Below, one piece after another: positions 19,598-27,803 of a stretch of 35,836 nt of DNA. Location of the stretch: assembly GCA_020630805.1 (NCBI GenBank), contig JAHDIM010000013.1, positions 1 through 35,836 on the forward strand, given 5' to 3'. Source of the DNA: Anaerolineales bacterium (GTDB lineage: Bacteria; Chloroflexota; Anaerolineae; Anaerolineales; UBA6668). The notes under the pieces are model-generated. The model was given only the letters and a program-made list of their open reading frames with translations. It ran no database searches and was not told the origin of the DNA. Positions within the stretch are counted from its first letter, which is position 1; the number at the start of each line of letters is the position of its first letter. The position numbers and the translations under genes were made by a program.

Positions 19598-20709
19598 TAG
19601 CAGAGTTCAACAATCATACTTTTGTATAGAGCGACCGCTGCATGCAACGCATCTACAGCTATATGTTCGCCGACCGTATGCGCCACGCCAATGTTACCGG
19701 GGCCAAGAATGACCAGTTGATCAATACAAGCCCCCAAATAAGATCCATCAGTGCCATACGACACGGTTTCTGGCGTTTTTCCTGTCAACCGCTCACAAGC
19801 CTGCACCAACTCGCAATCTAATGGCGAAAACAAAGGTTCCAAATAATCCGATTCAACGTCAAGATCGTAGGATTGCGCAAGATCAATAATCCGTTGGTAA
19901 ACGTCTTGACTGTTGGCGCTGCGCATCGGGCGGATGCCAATTGTCACCGTCGCAAAAGGCGCGGTCACATTGGTCGCAGCTTGGCCTGTATCCACCACAA
20001 AATTGATGGTGTGATGTGTTGGCGTATAGATGTCATCTTGATAATCTGGGTTGGTTTTGAGCTCTTTATCTAACGCAACCAAATCGTTCAAAAATGGCAC
20101 GACTTTGAACAACGCCGACTCACCTGTTCCCATGGCAACGTGAGCAGCCCGTCCTGTAGCAGTCGCAGAGACCATCGCATAGCCTTTATGCGAGTAAACA
20201 GGAATCAATTCAGTTGGTTCAGCAATTACCCCAAATTCTGGCCGGTCACGGTTTAGCATTTCAGACGCTTTTGCAAGCTTCTTCGCGCCAATAAGGCCAA
20301 TTTCTTCATCAGCAGTTAGGACGAGATAAAGCGGCTTCCTCAACGTTGCGGGATCGATAGATAAACAAGCAATAATGGTCGCTGCGAGCGGGCCTTTCAT
20401 ATCACAACTGCCGCGTCCATAAAGCACCCCATCGCGAATATCTGGCGTAAAAGCTGGCCAATCTTGCTCTTGTCCAGGCACAGTGTCATTGTGCGAGCAA
20501 AATGCAAGCCCCCCCGGTCCTTCGCCCAATTTGGCAACTAAATTGACTTTCGTCTCACCATTTGGATCAACGTAGCTTGTTCGCTCAATAGTCCAGCCAG
20601 CCTCAGACAATAATGCCTGCAAGAATTCAGCAATTGGCACATTACTGTCTCGGGTCACCGAGGGAATTTCAACCAAAGCTTTAGTTAGACTAACGACATC
20701 GTATTGCAT
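19597..20709 (-). CDS. M20 deacylase, acetylornithine deacetylase-like
   Basis: A 370-residue protein, close to ArgE length. Di-zinc segments occur in order: CSHNDTVPG with His73 (common form GHTDTVP), GRGSCDMKGPLA, TADEEIGLIGA, AEPTEL, and a terminal His in 'AHTVGEHIAV'. The dimerisation lid contains GRAAHVAMGTGESA, as in ArgE/DapE. The likely reaction is removal of an acetyl or other acyl group from an amino acid. It differs in length and sequence from the other M20 gene at 15592, so the two probably have different substrates. AAAGGTGA precedes the ATG as a ribosome site. It is co-transcribed with the DMT transporter. Confidence 0.9.
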   Translation of the reverse strand: MQYDVVSLTKALVEIPSVTRDSNVPIAEFLQALLSEAGWTIERTSYVDPNGETKVNLVAKLGEGPGGLAFCSHNDTVPGQEQDWPAFTPDIRDGVLYGRGSCDMKGPLAATIIACLSIDPATLRKPLYLVLTADEEIGLIGAKKLAKASEMLNRDRPEFGVIAEPTELIPVYSHKGYAMVSATATGRAAHVAMGTGESALFKVVPFLNDLVALDKELKTNPDYQDDIYTPTHHTINFVVDTGQAATNVTAPFATVTIGIRPMRSANSQDVYQRIIDLAQSYDLDVESDYLEPLFSPLDCELVQACERLTGKTPETVSYGTDGSYLGACIDQLVILGPGNIGVAHTVGEHIAVDALHAAVALYKSMIVELC

Positions 20710-20788
20710 AAATCACCTTTCAAAAACTATGGGGGGGAGTCTAGCGCATTTCCGTTGTAACGCCACATTCTAAGGTAACATTTGCCGC

Positions 20789-21475
20789 ATGTTCACGTCG
20801 CCACAACACGCCTTCCGGCAAGGCATGAAAGACATTGCGCCAGTTCTTATTGGCGCTTTTCCCTTTGGCACCATCATTGGTGTGATTGGTGCCAGTCTTG
20901 GGCTGTCCGCTAGTGCAGCCATTGGCAACTCTATGCTGATTTATGCCGGTGCCGCGCAATTGGTCTTTTTAGATCTGTTTGGCCAGAACGCCCCACTCTG
21001 GGTGATTGTGCTGTCAGCCGGTATGGTGAATTTGCGAATGGTCATCTACAGCGCATCGCTTTCTCGTTACGTGAAGCATGAGCCATTTTGGCATCGGGTA
21101 CTGATGAGTTACTTGCTGATTGATCAGGTCTTTGCCTTTGGAGCAGCCCATTTAGAAAAGTATCCCGACGAAAAACATCTCCGGCATTACACCTATGGCA
21201 TCTCCATTCTGACCTACCCTCTTTGGGCAATTACGGCAGTAATTGGATTCTTTGTCGGTGCAATTATTCCAGAAAGCTGGTCGCTCACATTTGCCATCCC
21301 TCTCATGTTTTTGGCAATGTTAGTCCCTGCTATCAAAGGTCGACCACATTTAGCAGCTGCAGCAGTAGCAACATTTGTTGCGCTCGCTGGCGTGAACCTG
21401 CCGAATAACCTTGGAATTGTTGCCGCCATTCTGCTAGGGATGGCAACAGGGGTATTAGTGGAACGACTGCAATGA
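20789..21475 (+). CDS. azlC: AzlC family branched-chain amino acid export subunit
   Basis: A 228-residue polytopic protein beginning with the family signature FRQGMKDIAPVLIGAFPFGT, then GLSASAAIGNSMLIYAGAAQ and NLRMVIYSASLSRYVKH. AzlC works with the small AzlD subunit to export branched-chain amino acids and analogues. Its stop overlaps the azlD start (ATGA), a normal arrangement for this pair. It is divergent from the ArgE-like gene with a 79-base intergenic region. Confidence 0.93.
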   Translation: MFTSPQHAFRQGMKDIAPVLIGAFPFGTIIGVIGASLGLSASAAIGNSMLIYAGAAQLVFLDLFGQNAPLWVIVLSAGMVNLRMVIYSASLSRYVKHEPFWHRVLMSYLLIDQVFAFGAAHLEKYPDEKHLRHYTYGISILTYPLWAITAVIGFFVGAIIPESWSLTFAIPLMFLAMLVPAIKGRPHLAAAAVATFVALAGVNLPNNLGIVAAILLGMATGVLVERLQ

Positions 21476-21786
21476 AAATTTGGGCTGCCATCATACTCAT
21501 TACGCTGGTGACCTTTCTTGAAAGGTCAAGTTTCATTGTCTGGTTCCAACGCTTCACATTGCCAGGCTGGGTAGAGCAAGCGTTACGCTATGTACCTGCC
21601 GCAGCATTTTCAGCCATCATTGCACCAACGATCCTACGGACTGATGGTGAATTGGATGTCTCTCTCTTCAATATCAAAATTCTTGCCGCGATTGTCGCTG
21701 GAATTGTTGCCTATCGCGGGCATGGCATTTTGTGGACGATTATTACGGGCATGATTGCGCTTTGGGGTCTGCAATGGTTAATGTAA
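21472..21786 (+). CDS. azlD: AzlD family small export subunit
   Basis: A 104-residue protein with four hydrophobic segments and the AzlD features 'TFLERSSFIVWFQRFTLPGW' and 'ALRYVPAAAFSAIIAPTILR'. It overlaps azlC by 4 bases upstream and the MFS gene by 13 bases downstream, so all three are translationally linked. It is required with AzlC for amino-acid efflux. Confidence 0.93.
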   Translation: MKIWAAIILITLVTFLERSSFIVWFQRFTLPGWVEQALRYVPAAAFSAIIAPTILRTDGELDVSLFNIKILAAIVAGIVAYRGHGILWTIITGMIALWGLQWLM

Positions 21787-22994
21787 CTAGACAGCAGTCT
21801 CCCTACCGCTGGGTCATGCTGGGGCTATGCGGACTGACAGCCATCGGCGTCCATGCAATGCCTTCTATGGCACTTTCCGTCTTATTCAAAGAAATTCAAA
21901 CGGAATTTACCCTCACCAATTTCCAAGTTGGCATCATTTGGGGCATCTCTTCGCTGATGTCAATGATGCTCGCGATTGTCGCCGGAATTTTTGCAGACTA
22001 TTTTGGAACCAAACGCGTCATTGTAGTCGCGGCATTAGGCGTAGGAACGTTTGGCGCATTCAGGGCATTTTCTACTGGATTCTTCTCATTTCTCGGAGCA
22101 AGTGTCTTGCTAGGGCTTTTTCTCCCAATGGTCGGCGTCACACTCCATACCATCGCCAGCAATTGGTTTTCTAAAGACCAACTCGGGTTAGCCAACGGCG
22201 TGATTGCATCTGGCTTTGCAAGTGGATTTATGCTGGGGTCTTATTTCTCAGCCCGCGTTTTCTCGCCACTCCTCGGCGGCTGGCAGATGGTTTTTGTAAT
22301 GTATGGCAGTGTAGGGATCATCTTCGGGATTGTATGGTGGTTTATTCACCCTAAGCCTGAGACACCACCAAAACCAATCTCACAGGAAGCCATTCGCAAT
22401 ATCGGCACGCAACTCAACAACATTCGTCGCTACCGTTGGCTCACTCGGCTAGGTTTAGGCACCGCAGGCATTTGGGCTTGTATGCGTGGTTTCAGTGGTT
22501 ACCTACCTTTGTATCTCCGCAACCAAGGCTGGGAAGGCGCAGCCGCTGACTCCGCTCTATCACTTTTCTTTTTGATGAGCTTGATCTTCGTGATCCCGAT
22601 GTCGACACTGTCAGACAGACTTAAGACACGCAAGCCCTTCATTATGCTCGCGGCTGTCACCCTTGGCAGTGGCGTCATGTTGGCCGCAAACCCAACCCCT
22701 TGGATCGTTTATGCAGCAGTTGTCTTGGCTGGTGCCTTCTTCGATCTGTTTATGACGATATCGATCACCACGGCGACAGAAGTCCGCGGCATCGGCCCCA
22801 CCATCGCTGGCGTGGCTGTCGGCTATATGTTCCTCTTCAATGACGTTGGCGGTCTCATTGCCCCACCTCTTGGTAATTTGCTGTCTAACATTTCTCCACA
22901 GTTACCATTCTTTTTCTGGGGCGCGTTGGCCCTTGTGGGTGCGGCGGTCATCTACTCTGTGCCCAATTCTGAACTTACCACAGCTGACTCCTAA
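21774..22994 (+). CDS. Major facilitator superfamily transporter
   Basis: A 406-residue protein with about twelve membrane helices. Motif A lies between helices 2 and 3 (GIFADYFGTKRVIVV), and its second-half counterpart is STLSDRLKTRKPFIML. The ATG at 21774 is preceded by GGGGT and overlaps the end of azlD by 13 bases in another frame; an earlier ATG at 21732 would overlap azlD by 55 bases and add non-family residues. The substrate is unknown. Coupling to azlCD hints at an amino acid or related anion. Confidence 0.9.
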   Translation: MVNVTRQQSPYRWVMLGLCGLTAIGVHAMPSMALSVLFKEIQTEFTLTNFQVGIIWGISSLMSMMLAIVAGIFADYFGTKRVIVVAALGVGTFGAFRAFSTGFFSFLGASVLLGLFLPMVGVTLHTIASNWFSKDQLGLANGVIASGFASGFMLGSYFSARVFSPLLGGWQMVFVMYGSVGIIFGIVWWFIHPKPETPPKPISQEAIRNIGTQLNNIRRYRWLTRLGLGTAGIWACMRGFSGYLPLYLRNQGWEGAAADSALSLFFLMSLIFVIPMSTLSDRLKTRKPFIMLAAVTLGSGVMLAANPTPWIVYAAVVLAGAFFDLFMTISITTATEVRGIGPTIAGVAVGYMFLFNDVGGLIAPPLGNLLSNISPQLPFFFWGALALVGAAVIYSVPNSELTTADS

Positions 22995-23001
22995 ATTCGC
23001 G

Positions 23002-23029
23002 GGAACCTTTTTGAACTGCGTTTCGTCTC
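23002..23029 (+). promoter_or_regulatory. ECF-sigma-type promoter for the VWA lipoprotein
   Basis: GGAACC (23002-23007), a 16-base spacer beginning TTTTT, and CGTCTC (23024-23029) match the general extracytoplasmic-function sigma pattern (GGAAC...CGTC). The expected start near 23036 leaves a leader of about 35 bases. No sigma-factor gene is in the window. Confidence 0.55.
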
Positions 23030-23070
23030 TATTACAACAGAGACAAATATTCAATTCCGAAGAGGTTATC

Positions 23071-24531
23071 ATGCGAAAACACATCATCATATTTACCCTA
23101 TTTGCCCTATTTCTCATTGGTTGCAGCAGCGCGACTGATGACTCAATGTCAGAGACCATTGACTCCACAATTGAGGTTGCTGAGGAATCCGCCGAAAGTG
23201 TCGAATACGAGGCGCTCGAAGAAGCGTCTGTAGATCCTGCGGGTGACGATTTCGGTGAAGCTGACGTTGCGATGGAAGACGCCGCTGAAATGGCCGCTGT
23301 TTCCGGCGCAGCAGATGCTGAAGCTGGCGCATTGCTAGAAAAAGCGTCTGAAGAGACGTCAGAAGATCATGACGACACCATCATCTTTGAACCAGAGCCG
23401 CCTGCGCAACCGCCGGTGCAATCTGGCTTGCTCACAGCCGGTGATGTCGATGACAATCTGAACTACGACTTTTTCTTGGGTTACATCCAACGTATGCAGC
23501 GCGACTATGGTCAAAATTACCTGCCGACTGCCGACTTGACAGACCGGATTACATTAGAAATTTTGGGCAGTAACCAAGCTGGCATTCCGAATGCCAAACT
23601 GGTGTTTAGTGAGGATGGTAATCCGCGCCATGTTTATGCAAACAGCCAAGGCATTGTGCATCTCTTTCCAGGTATGGATCGGTTTGCGCGCGGCGACGTG
23701 CTTAACTTTACTGTCATTGATCCTGTAACGAACAACGCAACCAACATTAGCTTAGACATTACCCAAGCCGACGAAACCGGCATCTATCGCATCAGTTTGG
23801 ATGACGCGCAAGGACAGCGCACTGCCGCACTCGATGTCGCCCTTGTCATCGATGTCACGGGCAGCATGGGCGACGAACTGCAATATTTGACCGCCGAGTT
23901 TGAATCGATTGTGTCAGGTCTAAAAGCAGAATATCGTGATGTTGATATGCGCTTTGCGCTGGTTGTGTATCGTGACGAAGGTGATTTGTTTGTCACTCAA
24001 GCCTATGACTTCACTAGCGATGTCCAAGAGATGCGGGCCTACCTAAGCGAACAAACCGCAGACGGCGGCGGTGACTATCCAGAAGCGATGGATGAAGCGC
24101 TCATCCACGCCACTGAACTTGACTGGCGGGACGGCGATGTAGCGCGGGTCCTCATCCTGAACGCCGATGCGCCACCGCATGATCGCAACTTAGAGCGCAC
24201 GTTACGCGCCTCAAGCTTCGCGCGTGACCGTGGTATTCGCATCTATTCACTCGCTGCCAGCGGAGTCGCCGACACAGCTGAATACATTATGCGTGTGATG
24301 GCGGCAACCACAGGCGGACGCCACATGTTCTTGACCGATGACTCTGGCGTTGGCAATTCCCATCAAGAGCCAAAGACACCTTGCTACGTCGTGACGCGTT
24401 TAGATCAACTGATTTTCCGGGTGCTGTCTAGTGAACTGTCTGGCACGCGCATTGAGCCGCAAGCCAGCGATATTATTCGTGAAGTTGGCAATTATGACAG
24501 TGGGGTTTGTTTGGATAGAGGTCAAGAATAA
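23071..24531 (+). CDS. Lipoprotein with von Willebrand factor A domain
   Basis: A 486-residue exported protein. A signal peptide MRKHIIIFTLFALFLIGC ends in a lipobox (LIGC), so it is predicted to be lipid-anchored. An acidic Glu/Asp/Ala-rich stretch follows (about 25-120), then a beta-rich domain (about 150-255), then a VWA domain. The VWA domain has a complete MIDAS start DVTGSMGDE from Asp261 and later 'DGGGDYPEAMDEAL' and 'LILNADAPPHD'. Such proteins bind protein ligands through a metal ion at the cell surface. AGAGG before the ATG and an ECF-type promoter suggest stress- or envelope-controlled expression. A frame extension into the MFS gene is rejected. Confidence 0.9.
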   Translation: MRKHIIIFTLFALFLIGCSSATDDSMSETIDSTIEVAEESAESVEYEALEEASVDPAGDDFGEADVAMEDAAEMAAVSGAADAEAGALLEKASEETSEDHDDTIIFEPEPPAQPPVQSGLLTAGDVDDNLNYDFFLGYIQRMQRDYGQNYLPTADLTDRITLEILGSNQAGIPNAKLVFSEDGNPRHVYANSQGIVHLFPGMDRFARGDVLNFTVIDPVTNNATNISLDITQADETGIYRISLDDAQGQRTAALDVALVIDVTGSMGDELQYLTAEFESIVSGLKAEYRDVDMRFALVVYRDEGDLFVTQAYDFTSDVQEMRAYLSEQTADGGGDYPEAMDEALIHATELDWRDGDVARVLILNADAPPHDRNLERTLRASSFARDRGIRIYSLAASGVADTAEYIMRVMAATTGGRHMFLTDDSGVGNSHQEPKTPCYVVTRLDQLIFRVLSSELSGTRIEPQASDIIREVGNYDSGVCLDRGQE

Positions 24532-24546
24532 CCACTATCACTAAGC

Positions 24547-24609
24547 ACGAGGCGGGGTGCAGCTAAGCAACCGTTGAATTTACGGTAACGATGCTGCACC
24601 CCGCCTCGT
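24547..24609. repeat. Perfect 17-bp stem palindrome between convergent genes
   Basis: ACGAGGCGGGGTGCAGC (24547-24563) is the exact reverse complement of 24593-24609. The loop contains a second small stem (ACCG/CGGT). It lies between the convergent VWA and CoA-transferase genes but has no T-run on either strand. Part of the arm (CTACGAGGCGGG) recurs at 16900-16911, so it belongs to a dispersed repeat family. Confidence 0.75.
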
Positions 24610-24636
24610 AGTTAAGAGTAGGCGTTGCCTACAGTC

Positions 24637-25812
24637 TCATCCCAACCAATCCCGCAAGACCTCATCCGTATGCTGCCCTAACGTCGGCGGTGCACGATGG
24701 TATTCAGGCTTACTCTTAGACAACCGCAACGGCGATGCCACACTTGGAATGGTGTCGCCGTTGTCTGTTTCTAGTCCTAACTGCATCTGCCGCGCAAGCA
24801 CCTGCGGATCGGCAAACACCCGCGCCATATCATTGATTGGGCCGCATGGCACCGTGGCTGCCTCAAACAACTCCAGCCATTCATCAATCGTCTTTGTCGT
24901 TGACGTCTGCGCAATTTCTGACACCAGTTCATCCCGATTTTGCACGCGCAACGCATTCGTCGCATAGCGCGGATCATTCTTCAAATCTGCCCGATCCATC
25001 GCATCACACATCCGCTGAAACTGCCCGTCATTGCCTACCGCAATGATGAAATGCCCATCACGCGCTGGAAATGCCTGATAGGGCACAATCGTCGGATGCG
25101 CATTGCCAAGCCGCGTCGGTGACACGCCTGACGCCAAATAATTCAACGCCTGATTGGCGGTTGTCGCCACGGCAACATCAAACAAGCTCATGTCAATATG
25201 CTGGCCTTCGCCTGTTGCATCCCGGTGGCGCAATGCGGCCATAATCCCAATTGTGGAATACAGTCCCGTCATGACGTCTGTAAGCGCTACTCCAATCTTC
25301 ATCGGTTCTGCGCCGGGCGTACCGTCAGGTTGGCCGGTCACGCTCATAAAGCCACTCATCGCTTGGATGATGAAGTCATAGCCAGCGCGTTCGGCGTATG
25401 GTCCGGTCTGCCCAAAACCAGTGATGGAACAATAAATTAGCTGTGGATGCTTTTTTGACAGCGTTTTGTAGTCCAGACCGTACTTTTCCAAGCCGCCAAC
25501 TTTGAAATTCTCGACCAACACATCGGCCTTTGCAACGAGTTGCTGAATAATCGCATTGCCTTCTTCAGAAGCAATATTCAGCGCCACCGACCGCTTGTTG
25601 CGATTGACAGTCGCAAAGTAAGCCGCATCGTCTAGATCATTGCCATCTTTGTCTTTGAGAAACGGCGGCCCCCAGCCACGCGTGTCATCCCCCCGCTGCG
25701 GATGCTCGATTTTGATTACGTCTGCGCCAAAGTCAGCCAGCGTTTGCGTTGCCCAAGGACCAGCAAGGACACGGGTGAGGTCAAGAACTTTTATATTGGA
25801 AAGTACAGCCAT
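24637..25812 (-). CDS. CaiB/BaiF family (class III) CoA-transferase
   Basis: A 391-residue protein with the family start LSNIKVLDLTRVLAGPWATQ, then ADVLVENFKVGGLEKYGLDY and the catalytic aspartate as Asp179 in VALTDVMTGLYST. It moves CoA between carboxylic acids. Because a glutaryl-CoA dehydrogenase lies at 32826 and related CoA-transferases (SUGCT type) activate glutarate with succinyl-CoA, glutarate is the best guess. This is context-based, since class III members act on many acids. It is the last gene on the minus strand of the amine-catabolism region and lies behind a palindromic repeat. Confidence 0.9.
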   Translation of the reverse strand: MAVLSNIKVLDLTRVLAGPWATQTLADFGADVIKIEHPQRGDDTRGWGPPFLKDKDGNDLDDAAYFATVNRNKRSVALNIASEEGNAIIQQLVAKADVLVENFKVGGLEKYGLDYKTLSKKHPQLIYCSITGFGQTGPYAERAGYDFIIQAMSGFMSVTGQPDGTPGAEPMKIGVALTDVMTGLYSTIGIMAALRHRDATGEGQHIDMSLFDVAVATTANQALNYLASGVSPTRLGNAHPTIVPYQAFPARDGHFIIAVGNDGQFQRMCDAMDRADLKNDPRYATNALRVQNRDELVSEIAQTSTTKTIDEWLELFEAATVPCGPINDMARVFADPQVLARQMQLGLETDNGDTIPSVASPLRLSKSKPEYHRAPPTLGQHTDEVLRDWLG

Positions 25813-25840
25813 CGTTTTGATTTATCCAAGAAAGAAAAAA

Positions 25841-25927
25841 GACGCGAATAACGCGACTGTGTCGAATTTCACGAATGGATATAGTTTCTAATTCGCGTAA
25901 ATTCGTTTGTTTCGCGCAATTCGCGTC
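25841..25927. repeat. Palindromic repeat with GACGCGAAT words
   Basis: GACGCGAAT at 25841-25849 and ATTCGCGTC at 25919-25927 bound an 87-base quasi-palindrome. Inner words (ACGCGAC, TCGAATTTCACGAAT, AATTCGCGTAAATTCG) also pair roughly. It occupies most of the gap between the C45 and CoA-transferase genes. Confidence 0.6.
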
Positions 25928-25960
25928 CCCAAAAGGCGCAAACCTGAGCACCCTATCGGT

Positions 25961-27049
25961 TTAGCGCACTACAAAGCGTTGATACTCATTATCATAAGGC
26001 ACGCCCCACACAGCCCAGAGTTCACCAGATTTCGGTCGCATGACGGCTGCGCCACAAGTCATCACGCGCCAGTCTGGGTCAGAGTAATGACAAATATGGT
26101 CTGGATTGCGGGTTAGATCGAGCGTGTCGTCAACAGTCACCGGTCGCATACTAAGTAACCGTTCACCATCTGCTCGCCGCGCTTCTGAGCTATTTTGCAG
26201 CGCGGTTGGACGTTGCTGTGAGACAGCATTCGTTTCTGGATACAGACAGTGATTAGTATGCACCAACGGTACATCTTCAAGCTTGGTCACAATGTTTGTC
26301 GTTGACATCGCTTCAACGTTATAGCCACTGCCGTGCTTGTCCAAAATTAGGTAGTTGTGCGCACCAGCTAGCTTGCAGTCCAAGACACATTGCAACGCGT
26401 CTTCAGCAGTCTCTTGTTGCAACGCTTTGCGCACCACTAACGGCCAAGTGACGCCAATTTGCCCATCTGCCCCCATCAAATTATTGATGCCAATTGAAAC
26501 GCCGTACTCATTCATCCCAAACTGACCCACGCAGCCAAATGTAGTAAACACCATCGATTTGACGCCATCTGTCGGTTGAATATCGAGCATCACGACATAA
26601 GGTTCAGACGATTCGTGCATGTCCCACGTTTGACCGAAGAACCCTTGTCCGCCTGCTGCACTATCTGGCACAAGGAACGCTGTGCAGTTATCAACGGATG
26701 CAGCTTGCGTATTCTTGCCATGTCCGAGCTCTGCATAGACTGTATCGACAAAGTCAGTGAAGCCACCAACCACAATCAATTCCGCAACGCTTAGTCCAGT
26801 TGCATCTGCCATCCCGCGAATTTCTGCCATCAAATCTGGCGCATACGCATCATGGTCTGGGATCATTTTTTCAGCCAGATCCAGCACCACATCACGTGCG
26901 ACTGGACCGCCAGACCATTGGCCTTTGCAGACAAGATCGACACGGGCGTTGGTATACGCAAGAATATCGTCCTTCCAAGCTTCACCGTGGGCATAACCCA
27001 TTTCGTATGGCGTACCGGAGAGGTTTTGAACGCGGATTTTTTTAGACAT
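25961..27049 (-). CDS. C45 family Ntn-hydrolase (acyl-CoA:6-aminopenicillanate acyltransferase-like)
   Basis: A 362-residue protein with the C45 layout. The N-terminal propeptide-like part contains GTPYEMGYAHGEAWKDDI. The nucleophile Cys122 in SVDNCTAFLV is the expected autocleavage point, after which 'GFFGQTWDMHES', 'FTTFGCVGQFGMNEYGVSIG' and 'NYLILDKHGSGYNVEAM' follow. Family members transfer or hydrolyse acyl groups on amines. Set among polyamine genes it might deacylate an N-acyl polyamine or amino acid, which is inference. No signal peptide is seen. Confidence 0.88.
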   Translation of the reverse strand: MSKKIRVQNLSGTPYEMGYAHGEAWKDDILAYTNARVDLVCKGQWSGGPVARDVVLDLAEKMIPDHDAYAPDLMAEIRGMADATGLSVAELIVVGGFTDFVDTVYAELGHGKNTQAASVDNCTAFLVPDSAAGGQGFFGQTWDMHESSEPYVVMLDIQPTDGVKSMVFTTFGCVGQFGMNEYGVSIGINNLMGADGQIGVTWPLVVRKALQQETAEDALQCVLDCKLAGAHNYLILDKHGSGYNVEAMSTTNIVTKLEDVPLVHTNHCLYPETNAVSQQRPTALQNSSEARRADGERLLSMRPVTVDDTLDLTRNPDHICHYSDPDWRVMTCGAAVMRPKSGELWAVWGVPYDNEYQRFVVR

Positions 27050-27083
27050 AAGAATGATAAGTTAGGTGTGCGAATGAATTTGT

Positions 27084-27179
27084 GATGGCTGATAGCTGAT
27101 CGGCTGATCTTCCTCAGTAATTAGTGTACGTTGCAGCCAATGTCTTGGAACAGATCAGCTATGTCGCCGATTAGCCATC
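27084..27179. repeat. Quasi-palindrome with GCTGAT words, reaching into the GNAT gene
   Basis: GATGGCTGATAGCTGATC at about 27084-27109 pairs imperfectly with 27153-27179 (GATCAGCTATGTCGCC, then GATTAGCCATC). The right arm includes the stop codon and last codons (Ala-Asp-Gly) of the GNAT gene. Confidence 0.55.
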
Positions 27180-27803
27180 AGCGACATAGTCCGGATTTTC
27201 CCAAACAATCAGCGCTGCCCAATTATCTGACGCGGTGTCATCAATGTAGTTTTCCAACATCCCACGAATTTCAAAGCCGTTCGCCATTTGCATGCTGAGG
27301 GTTGGATCATTTAGTTCACCGATTTTTACTTTGTCAACGTAGGTGTGAATATCCATTTGATCACGGTAGCGCGGATAGCCGGGGATCACGCCCCCCGCGA
27401 CAATGCCTTTGCGGTTGTAGCGCTTGACCAACTCTTTACGCGCGTTGTAGAGCAAGCGGCCTATGCCACGACCACGAAATTCTGGATGCACACTGATGTC
27501 TGCGCCGTAATACCACGCGCCATCTGGTTTGTGATTGGTGTAATAGCCGCCGACGATCATCTCTTGAAAGGTGTGATCGGCGTGTTCAAAGTCAAAATCG
27601 ACAAAGAAGCCAGAGCCTAACCCCACCACTTTTCCATCGAGGAGTGCAACAAATTCACCCTCTGGAAAGACTTCGCAGTGCTTTAAGAAATGCTCTGCAT
27701 TCATCAGTTCAAAGTCGGCCAAGGTTGGAAAGCAGATGCGCTGGAATTTTGCCAGTTCATCTGCGTACTGTGGCGCAACATTGACCAAGGTAACGTCAGA
27801 CAT
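27171..27803 (-). CDS. GNAT family N-acetyltransferase
   Basis: A 210-residue protein with the acetyl-CoA-binding motif A reading ADISVHPEFRGRGIGRLLYN (R-G-x-G-I-G loop), after a beta-strand 'EFVALLDGKVVGLGSGFFVD'. It transfers an acetyl group from acetyl-CoA to an amine. The ATG at 27803 shares its A with the TAA stop of agmatine deiminase (TAATG), so the two are coupled and the enzyme may acetylate agmatine, putrescine or a related amine. That substrate is inferred from context only. The last codons are formed by a palindromic repeat. Confidence 0.87.
   Translation of the reverse strand: MSDVTLVNVAPQYADELAKFQRICFPTLADFELMNAEHFLKHCEVFPEGEFVALLDGKVVGLGSGFFVDFDFEHADHTFQEMIVGGYYTNHKPDGAWYYGADISVHPEFRGRGIGRLLYNARKELVKRYNRKGIVAGGVIPGYPRYRDQMDIHTYVDKVKIGELNDPTLSMQMANGFEIRGMLENYIDDTASDNWAALIVWENPDYVADG

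Noticed and set aside
22840-23070. N-terminal extension of the VWA lipoprotein into the MFS gene
   Set aside because: The ATG at 23071 has a ribosome site and gives a perfect lipoprotein signal peptide.
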